DNA of 64,000 nt, from NCBI RefSeq assembly GCF_014251375.1, contig NZ_CP059187.1:124001-188000 (forward strand). The letters are read 5' to 3'. Positions 58,033 through 64,000 of the stretch are shown piece after piece. The notes below the pieces were generated by a model. That model made no database searches. It was not told the DNA's origin and saw only the letters and a list, made by a program, of their open reading frames with translations. How positions within the stretch are numbered: the stretch's first letter is position 1; each line of letters begins with the position of its first letter. This stretch comes from Blattabacterium cuenoti (GTDB taxonomy: Bacteria; Bacteroidota; Bacteroidia; Flavobacteriales; Blattabacteriaceae). The position numbers and the translations under genes were made by a program.

Positions 58033-58824
58033 ATGGAAAATAAGAAAAAATCAGATCTCTCTGTGGTAGAGAAACTAAGAACTTTATATAATATACAATT
58101 AATAGATTCGCATATAGATGAAATACGAGATTTTCGTCTCAATATTCCTATAGAGATACAAAATTTGAAAGAAGAACTTGAAAAAATGAAAAAACAATTA
58201 GAATCCGTTCATCACGAAATTTTGTCTCTCAAAGAGAATATAGACAAACAAAATAAAATTAAAAAATATTCAGATTTTTTGATTCAAAAATATGAAAAAC
58301 AAAAGGATAATATAAAAAACAACAAAGAATTATATTCTATTGAAAAAGAAATTGATTATCAAAAATTAGAAATTCAACTCTCTAAAAAAAGAATTAAAGA
58401 AATTAATTTAAATATTCATAAGAAAAAAGAAATTTTAGAAAAAAAAGAAGAATTTTTTAAAGATAAAAAAGAACATTTTCTTCATAAAAAAAAAGAATTA
58501 AATCAGATTCTTTTAGAAAATGAAAAAGAAGAAAAAATTTTATTAGAAAAAAAAATATATATATCTAAAAAAATAGATCCTAATTTATTAAAAATTTACA
58601 AAAAAATAAGAAAAGGAGTAAAAAATGGAATAGCAGTTGCACCAGTACAAAGAGGAGCTCCATTAGGTTCTTATCTTGCAATAACTCCTCAAAAATATTC
58701 AGAACTTATACAACGTAATAAACTTTTAATTGACGAACATAGTGGAAGAATATTGATAGACGCTGAATTAGCTGAAGAAGAAAAGAAAAAATATTTTTCA
58801 AAAAAGAAAACAGAAAAAAATTAA
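58033..58824 (+). CDS. DUF164-type coiled-coil protein, zinc ribbon cysteines lost
   Basis: Protein of 263 residues. About 10-185 form a long coiled-coil rich in Lys, Glu and Ile. The C-terminal 200-245 region aligns with the C4 zinc ribbon of the family, where relatives read R-G-A-C-x-x-C and C-x-H-C-G-R-I-L. Here the cysteines are Pro210, Ser213, Asp234 and Ser237 (QRGAPLGSY and IDEHSGRILID). The fold outline is kept without zinc ligands. It starts one base after the nif3-like stop, a pairing found in Bacteroidetes as I recall. Function unknown. Confidence 0.85.
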   Translation: MENKKKSDLSVVEKLRTLYNIQLIDSHIDEIRDFRLNIPIEIQNLKEELEKMKKQLESVHHEILSLKENIDKQNKIKKYSDFLIQKYEKQKDNIKNNKELYSIEKEIDYQKLEIQLSKKRIKEINLNIHKKKEILEKKEEFFKDKKEHFLHKKKELNQILLENEKEEKILLEKKIYISKKIDPNLLKIYKKIRKGVKNGIAVAPVQRGAPLGSYLAITPQKYSELIQRNKLLIDEHSGRILIDAELAEEEKKKYFSKKKTEKN

Positions 58825-58840
58825 TTTAAGAAAAAAAATT

Positions 58841-59398
58841 ATGGTACAAACTTACTCTTCTAATGAAATTCAAAAAATAAAAATAAAAGATTTTGAATTA
58901 TTAGAATCAAATTCTGGTAAGAAAAAATTTATTAAAGATTATTTCTCAAATAAGGCGACTGTAATTATGTTTATTTGCAATCACTGTCCGTATGTTAAAC
59001 ATATTAATACAGAATTAGTTCGTTTAGCAAACGATTATATCCAAAAAGGAGTTAGCTTTTTAGCTATCAATTCCAATGATATAGAAAAATATCCAGAAGA
59101 TTCTCCTGAAATAATGAAAGAAATATCTCATAAATTACGTTATTCATTTCCTTATTTTTTTGACGAGACACAAGAAGTAGCCAAATATTATGGAGCTAAA
59201 TGTACCCCTGAATTTTTCATATTTAATGCTACAGGTGATTTATGTTACCATGGTCAATTAGATGATTCTAGACCCAACAATAAAATACCAGTTACAGGAT
59301 CAGATGTAAGAAACGTCTTAGAAAAACTTTTAAGTAAAAGAGAAATAAAAAAAACTACTAAACCTAGTTGCGGGTGTAATATTAAATGGAAAAAATAA
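58841..59398 (+). CDS. Thioredoxin-like (redoxin) protein
   Basis: Thioredoxin-fold protein of 185 residues. The active-site stretch MFICNHCPYVKH is the C-x-x-C form seen in AhpC/TSA-like redoxins, and CTPEFFIFNATGDLCYHGQLDDSRP supplies the cis-Pro region. A C-terminal PSCGCNIKWK tail is typical of this subfamily. No signal peptide, so cytoplasmic. The 3' end overlaps nrnA by 17 bases on the opposite strand. Confidence 0.87.
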   Translation: MVQTYSSNEIQKIKIKDFELLESNSGKKKFIKDYFSNKATVIMFICNHCPYVKHINTELVRLANDYIQKGVSFLAINSNDIEKYPEDSPEIMKEISHKLRYSFPYFFDETQEVAKYYGAKCTPEFFIFNATGDLCYHGQLDDSRPNNKIPVTGSDVRNVLEKLLSKREIKKTTKPSCGCNIKWKK

Positions 59399-60413
59399 GA
59401 TTTTTATGGTAATTGGGAATTATATTTAAAAAATATTCAATAGATTCAAATAGGGTTTTTTCTAAAGTGCCACCTGCTGCATTTTTATGACCTCCTCCTC
59501 CAAAATGTCTTCTAGCAAATTGATTGACATCAAAATTCCCTCTTGAACGGAAAGAAATTCTGATTGGATCCCCTTCATTTTCTTCAAAAAAGAAAACAGA
59601 AAAAACAACATTTTTTATCCCTAAACCATAAGTAATAATTCCTTCTGTATCTCCTTTTTTATAGGAGTAAAAATGAATATCAGATGAATTGATACTTGTG
59701 TAAGCGGTACGATATTTTTCCATAACTTTTAACTTTTCCAATGCCTTAGATAAAAGTTTTAACTTGTTTTCATTATATTTTTCATATAATAAATGATTAT
59801 AGATATTATTTATATCAATTCCTTTTTCTATTAATTTTCCTGCAATAAAGTGAGTTTCGGACGTAACAGAAGGAAAACGAAAAGAACCTGTATCAGTCAT
59901 TATCCCAAGGTATAAACACGTTGCTATTTTTTTATCTATTTTATCTAAATGATTCATTTGAGATATCAATCTAAATACTAAAATACTTGTAGCTGAAGCT
60001 TTTGGATCTGAAAACATAAAATCAAAAGAAAATGGATATGGATGATGATCTATTAATATTTTTTTTGCTTTAGCAACTAATAAAAATTTATTTAGGGGGT
60101 TGATTCTTGAATAATTATTAAAATCTACAAAAAAAATGTAATCTGAATCTTCAATTTTTTTTTCTACCAAATATTTAGTTGTTTCTGAAAACACAAGAAT
60201 TTCCTTGCTACCAGGTAACCATTTAAAAAAATCAGAATATTCTGTAGGAGATATCAATTCTACATCATGTTTTAGTTTTCTTAAAAACAATAAAAGAGCT
60301 AAAGAAGAACCTAAAGCATCTCCATCTGGATAAATATGGGGTAATAATACGATTTTTTTTTTTTCTTTTCCGTTAATCTTAGAAAAAAACATATATTCAG
60401 TTTTTATTTTCAT
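59382..60413 (-). CDS. nrnA: DHH phosphoesterase, NrnA-type (oligoRNase/pAp phosphatase)
   Basis: DHH/DHHA1 protein of 343 residues that degrades nanoRNA and pAp. Motifs: LLPHIYPDGDALGSS, DYIFFVDFNNYSRI, the DHH in KILIDHHPYP, TDTGSFRF, and the DHHA1 glycine motif RRHFGGGGHKNAAGG. All seem intact. The start overlaps cca by 17 bases, so translation is likely coupled. Confidence 0.92.
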   Translation of the reverse strand: MKIKTEYMFFSKINGKEKKKIVLLPHIYPDGDALGSSLALLLFLRKLKHDVELISPTEYSDFFKWLPGSKEILVFSETTKYLVEKKIEDSDYIFFVDFNNYSRINPLNKFLLVAKAKKILIDHHPYPFSFDFMFSDPKASATSILVFRLISQMNHLDKIDKKIATCLYLGIMTDTGSFRFPSVTSETHFIAGKLIEKGIDINNIYNHLLYEKYNENKLKLLSKALEKLKVMEKYRTAYTSINSSDIHFYSYKKGDTEGIITYGLGIKNVVFSVFFFEENEGDPIRISFRSRGNFDVNQFARRHFGGGGHKNAAGGTLEKTLFESIEYFLNIIPNYHKNLIFSI

Positions 60414-61833
60414 CCTTTTTTTTTAATCCTAATTCTTCTCCTTTTTTTAACATAATAAAATAAGCAGAATCAAATTCATTTGGAATTATTCCTTCCAAAA
60501 TAGACTCTTTAATAAAATCTTTTATGATCCCTATTTTTCTACATGGATTGATATGAAAAGCTTTCATAATATCGTTTCCTGATATGGGCGATTTCCAATT
60601 TTTTATCCTATCTTTTTTTTCTAATTCTTTAATTCTTTTCATTAAAGAATGGAAATTTCTTTTATACTTATTTTTTCTTTCTACATTTTTTGTAGTAATG
60701 TCTGCTATACATAATTTGATTAAATCTCCTATATCTTTCCCCATATCAAACAATAATCTACGAATAGCAGAATCGCTAGTATTTTTTTCTATTAATGCAA
60801 CAGGTCTATAACTATTCTGTATTATTTTTTTTACATATTTCATATGAATTCCTTTCGATAACTTTAATCTTTGAAAAATATTAGGAACCATTTTAGATCC
60901 TACAAATTCATGTGAATGAAAACACCAACCTATATTTGGTAAAAATTTTTTAGTATAAAATTTTCCTATATCATGAAGTAAAGCTGACCATCTTAACCAA
61001 AGAGAGCTCGTTTCTTCTTGACTAATATTATCTAACACTTGCAGTGTATGATAAAAATTATCCTTATGTTTGTATCCATTTTTTTTCTCTATTCCTTTTA
61101 ATAAGGTTAGTTCTGGTAATATAATTGATAACAATCCAGATTTATACAATAAAAATAATCCTATAGAAGGATTCTTAGACAAAAGAATCTTATTGAATTC
61201 TTCAACAATTCTTTCTGTAGAAACAATATTAATTCTATTTTTATTTTTTATTATAGATAAAAATGAAGATTTTTCAATAAAAAATTTAAGCTGAGTAGCA
61301 AAACGAATTGCTCTCATCATTCTCAATGGATCATCAGAATAAGTAATATCTGAATTTAATGGAGTTTTTAAAATTTTTTTCTTTAAATCTAAAAAACCTC
61401 CAAATGGATCTATCAATTCTCCATAATTATTTTCGTTCAAACTAATAGCCAAAGCGTTAATTGTAAAATCTCTTCGTTTCTGATCATCTTGCAATGATCC
61501 GAATTCTATAACTGGATTACGACTGTGAAAAGAATACGATTCTTTTCTGGAACCTACAAATTCTATTTTTTGATTGTTATATTCTAACATTGCTGTTCCG
61601 AAACGTTTAAATACATTTATTTTAGGAGAAGGAGTTATATGTTTGGAAACTTCTTGGGCCAAGGGAATTGCTTCTCCTATAGTTAAAATATCTAAATCTT
61701 TTGAATCATTTTTACCCAATAAAAAATCACGAACGTAACCTCCCACTACGTAACAATCTTGTTGTATTTTTTTTGATGAATCTCTAACAATACGGAATAT
61801 TTTTTTATTCTGAAGAGCAGAAACTAAATTCAT
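60397..61833 (-). CDS. cca: CCA tRNA nucleotidyltransferase with HD domain
   Basis: Adds CCA to tRNA 3' ends; 478 residues. The nucleotidyltransferase head has CYVVGGYVRDFLLG and KDLDILT; RRDFTINALAISL and DDPLRMMRAIRFATQL follow. The C-terminal part has an HD domain (ALLHDIGK). The three tRNA genes in this window encode no CCA, so this enzyme should be essential. Confidence 0.93.
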   Translation of the reverse strand: MNLVSALQNKKIFRIVRDSSKKIQQDCYVVGGYVRDFLLGKNDSKDLDILTIGEAIPLAQEVSKHITPSPKINVFKRFGTAMLEYNNQKIEFVGSRKESYSFHSRNPVIEFGSLQDDQKRRDFTINALAISLNENNYGELIDPFGGFLDLKKKILKTPLNSDITYSDDPLRMMRAIRFATQLKFFIEKSSFLSIIKNKNRINIVSTERIVEEFNKILLSKNPSIGLFLLYKSGLLSIILPELTLLKGIEKKNGYKHKDNFYHTLQVLDNISQEETSSLWLRWSALLHDIGKFYTKKFLPNIGWCFHSHEFVGSKMVPNIFQRLKLSKGIHMKYVKKIIQNSYRPVALIEKNTSDSAIRRLLFDMGKDIGDLIKLCIADITTKNVERKNKYKRNFHSLMKRIKELEKKDRIKNWKSPISGNDIMKAFHINPCRKIGIIKDFIKESILEGIIPNEFDSAYFIMLKKGEELGLKKKDENKN

Positions 61834-61843
61834 GTAAATTAAA

Positions 61844-62431
61844 TTACATACGTAATATTTTAATTTGATTGTTTGGAACTATTTTGAGAATAGAAGAAGC
61901 ATTATATCTAGATTTTTCTTCTTTTTTACTACAAAAGTCAACAGCATAATCGACTTGATTTAAAATAGAATTAGTAATTTCAGAAAAACATTTAGGAGTA
62001 GGAAATCCTGATAAATTAGCAGAGGTAGATATTATCGGTCTATCTAATTTACTAATTAAATGAGTACAAAATGGATCCTTTGTTAAACGGATAGCTAAAG
62101 TACTGTTGTTATTAAAATTTATAACTGTTTTACGAATATTTTCGTATATAATAGTAATAGGTTTTTTTATAAAATGATTATTCTCATCTATTAATTTTCT
62201 AACGAAATTAGGAATTCTTTCTACTAATTCACACAAACGATCCATATTTTCTACTAAAATTATCATGGATTTAGAAAAATTTCTATTCTTCATTTTGTAT
62301 ATTTTCTTTACAGCATGTAAATTAAAAGCATCACAACCTAATCCCCATACTGTATCTGTAGGATACAACAAACACTTTCCTTTTTTTAAAAAGAAAACAC
62401 TTTTTTCTATTTCTTCTTCAAATTCAAACAT
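61844..62431 (-). CDS. tsaC: Threonylcarbamoyl-AMP synthase (Sua5/YrdC/TsaC)
   Basis: Makes threonylcarbamoyl-AMP for the t6A37 base of ANN-reading tRNAs; 195 residues. LLYPTDTVWGLGCDAFN is the family opening, with STLAIRLTKDPFCTHLI and PIISTSANLSGFPTP. No Sua5 extension is present, so it is the short TsaC/YrdC form. Ten bases before cca on the same strand. Confidence 0.93.
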   Translation of the reverse strand: MFEFEEEIEKSVFFLKKGKCLLYPTDTVWGLGCDAFNLHAVKKIYKMKNRNFSKSMIILVENMDRLCELVERIPNFVRKLIDENNHFIKKPITIIYENIRKTVINFNNNSTLAIRLTKDPFCTHLISKLDRPIISTSANLSGFPTPKCFSEITNSILNQVDYAVDFCSKKEEKSRYNASSILKIVPNNQIKILRM

Positions 62432-62447
62432 AAATAACTATAACTAA

Positions 62448-63296
62448 TTAATTCACAATATTATGTGTTCTTAAGGCTTCATTTAAAGAAGTTTTTTTGT
62501 TAGTACTCTCTTTTCTTTTTCCTATAATTAACGCACAAGGAATGTGATAAACTCCTGATGGAAATTTTTTGGGATAAGATCCAGGGATAACTACAGAAGA
62601 TTTAGGCACCATTCCTTGCATTTCTATAGGTTTTTCATTTGTAACATCAAAAATTTTAGTAGATGAGGTTAAAACAACATTTGCACCTAACACGGCTTCT
62701 TTTTCTATAAGAACACCTTCCACTAAAATACATCTAGAGCCAATAAAAACATCATCTTCTATAATGACTGGAGAAGCTTGTATTGGTTCTAAAACTCCTC
62801 CTATTCCTACTCCACCACTTACATGAACACGACTCCCAATTTGCGCGCAGCTTCCCACTGTAGCCCATGTATCTATCATGGTATTTTCTCCTATATATGA
62901 TCCTATATTGACATAAGAAGGCATAAGAATAACTCCAGGAGAAATATAAGAACCATATCGAGCTACAGCATGAGGAACCACCCGAATTCCTTTATCTTTG
63001 AATCTATTTTTAATAGGAATTTTATCATAAAATTCTAATGGCCCCAATTTTACTAAATTCATTTTTCTAACAGAGAAATACATAATAATAGCTTTTTTTA
63101 TCCATTCATTCACTATCCATTTTCCATTTAAAAACTCAGAAACCCTTATAGCTCCCTGTTCTATATGATCAATTGTTTCAATAACTCCATCTTGTATTTG
63201 CCGATCAGTACTCCATATTTCTTTCCTATTCCAATATTTTTCTATTTTTGATTTAAGGTTTTTCACTTGACATAAATAAATATTTTCTATAGACAA
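62448..63296 (-). CDS. dapD: Tetrahydrodipicolinate N-succinyltransferase
   Basis: Left-handed beta-helix acyltransferase of 282 residues in lysine/diaminopimelate synthesis. Hexapeptide repeats run from about 95 to 240 (GSYIGENTMIDTWATVG, AQIGSRVHVSGGVGIGG and VFIGSRCILVEGV). The only plausible start is TTG 63296; the next ATG lies deep inside the N-terminal domain. Supports peptidoglycan or lysine supply. Divergent from yqgF across 49 bases. Confidence 0.94.
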   Translation of the reverse strand: MSIENIYLCQVKNLKSKIEKYWNRKEIWSTDRQIQDGVIETIDHIEQGAIRVSEFLNGKWIVNEWIKKAIIMYFSVRKMNLVKLGPLEFYDKIPIKNRFKDKGIRVVPHAVARYGSYISPGVILMPSYVNIGSYIGENTMIDTWATVGSCAQIGSRVHVSGGVGIGGVLEPIQASPVIIEDDVFIGSRCILVEGVLIEKEAVLGANVVLTSSTKIFDVTNEKPIEMQGMVPKSSVVIPGSYPKKFPSGVYHIPCALIIGKRKESTNKKTSLNEALRTHNIVN

Positions 63297-63345
63297 AAGT
63301 AGTAAAAATAAAATAAGATAACAAGTATAGTATCTTAATACTAAT

Positions 63346-63785
63346 ATGAAAATGAAAAAAATATTAGGAATCGATTACGGACATGTAATCACGGGTTTGT
63401 CTATCACAGATTCTAAACAAATATTTGCATTTGGTCTCAATGCAATTCCAACTAAAAAGTTAATGAGTTTTTTAGATATGATTTTAAATAATGAGAAAAT
63501 AGAAAAAATTGTTATTGGATTACCAAAAACATTAAGAAATAAAAATTCTTTAATAGAAAAATCTATTCAAAAATTTATTTTTGAATTTCATAAAAAATAT
63601 CCTAAAATTATTATCGAACGATTCGATGAACGGTTTACATCTAAAATGGCTTTTTATACTATGATAGAATTAGGATTGAAAAAAAAAAAAGAAAACAAAA
63701 AATGATTCTGAACAAAATCAGCGCTATCATCATTCTGCAATCTTATCTTAAAAGAAAAGAAAAAAATAAAAATAAAGAAAAATAA
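63346..63785 (+). pseudogene. yqgF: YqgF/RuvX resolvase-like gene, frameshifted in an A12 run
   Basis: The first frame reads KILGIDYGHVITGLSITD, VIGLPKTLRN and ERFDERFTSKMAFYTMIELG, the RNase H-like fold of YqgF, and stops early at TGA 63703-63705. The missing end is in another frame: NKISAIIILQSYLKRK, the conserved C-terminal helix with a catalytic-site Ser-Ala, ending at TAA 63783-63785. The join is the A12 run 63679-63690; thirteen As give a 146-residue protein. YqgF acts in pre-16S rRNA processing and is usually essential, so rescue by slippage or a base-call error is more likely than loss. Confidence 0.85.
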
Positions 63786-63788
63786 AGA

Positions 63789-64000
63789 ATGGTTTTACCT
63801 ATAGTTACTTATGGAAATCCTATTCTCAGAAAAAAATGTTTAGACTTAGACATTTTTTCTTGTTGTTATAGTAAAAAAAAAGAAATAAATCAATTAATAA
63901 AAGATATGTTTGAAACTATGCATTCCATGAAAGGAATAGGATTAGCAGCTCCTCAAATTGGAAAAAGGATCAAACTTTTTATAATAGAAGTAGAAATGAT
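63789..64000 (+). CDS. def: Peptide deformylase, N-terminal part
   Basis: The window ends inside this gene; 70 residues are visible from ATG 63789. MVLPIVTYGNPILRKK is the usual start and GIGLAAPQIG is deformylase motif 1. The enzyme removes the formyl group from new proteins, in step with the initiator tRNA at 1957-2029. It lies three bases after the restored yqgF stop, the yqgF-def pairing being common in Bacteroidetes as I recall. The metal-binding motifs 2 and 3 are beyond the window. Confidence 0.92.
   Translation, partial: MVLPIVTYGNPILRKKCLDLDIFSCCYSKKKEINQLIKDMFETMHSMKGIGLAAPQIGKRIKLFIIEVEM

Overview
The window comes from a very AT-rich, gene-dense, strongly reduced Bacteroidetes genome. 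The gene set fits Blattabacterium, the flavobacterial endosymbiont of cockroaches: a urease alpha subunit beside a fused gamma-beta subunit, complete threonine and purine pathways, flavobacterial small proteins (DUF4293, a cysteine-poor L32), tRNA genes without an encoded CCA, and no mobile elements, CRISPR array or phage genes. This assignment comes from reading gene content; no database search was possible.

Layout. 1-2.03 kb: yebC 3' end, RNase P RNA directly abutting tRNA-Ser, rmuC, tRNA-fMet. 2.1-10.4 kb: rho with a tandem-repeat insert, a DUF4293 membrane protein, prfA, the rpmF-accB-accC operon, proS, pyrD. 10.5-14.0 kb: a fused pyrE-pyrF (UMP synthase), marC, a perfect hairpin, rnpA, fbp. 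14.3-16.9 kb: plsC, a frameshifted rnhA, a TrmH-type methyltransferase, a frameshifted dCMP deaminase. 16.9-19.4 kb: tRNA-Leu, ureC and ureAB. 19.7-29.5 kb: thrA-thrB-thrC, thyA, prs, rplY, tadA, a DedA protein, a 41-residue membrane ORF, aroB. 29.6-36.1 kb: gyrA, a tail-specific protease, surE, ruvB. 36.2-51.4 kb: a 15-kb co-directional purine block, purA-purB-purL-purE-purC-purF-purM-purN-purH-purD-guaA. 51.4-64 kb: accD, fbaA, an AddA-like helicase without its nuclease end, lipA, a Nif3-like protein, a former zinc-ribbon coiled-coil protein, a thioredoxin-like protein, nrnA, cca, tsaC, dapD, a frameshifted yqgF, and the start of def.

How the genes work together. prs makes PRPP, which feeds the purine block and the OPRT half of the UMP synthase. 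thyA needs dUMP, which the frameshifted dCMP deaminase would help supply. rpmF-accBC plus the distant accD give three of the four acetyl-CoA carboxylase subunits. fbp and fbaA serve gluconeogenesis. Urease structural subunits point to nitrogen recycling. Both RNase P subunits and the CCA-adding enzyme are present, as the CCA-less tRNA genes require.

Most notable: (1) three genes (rnhA, dCMP deaminase, yqgF) are each broken in a poly(A) run, and each is restored by exactly one extra A, consistent with transcriptional-slippage rescue or homopolymer under-calling; (2) several normally zinc-binding proteins (AccD, the DUF164-type protein, ProRS, L32) have lost their zinc-ligand cysteines; (3) UMP synthase and PurB have eukaryote-like architecture or sequence; (4) Rho carries eight 12-residue repeats; (5) RNase P RNA abuts a tRNA, so RNase P may trim its own RNA. 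I found no clearly undescribed multi-gene system; the window is mainly core metabolism.
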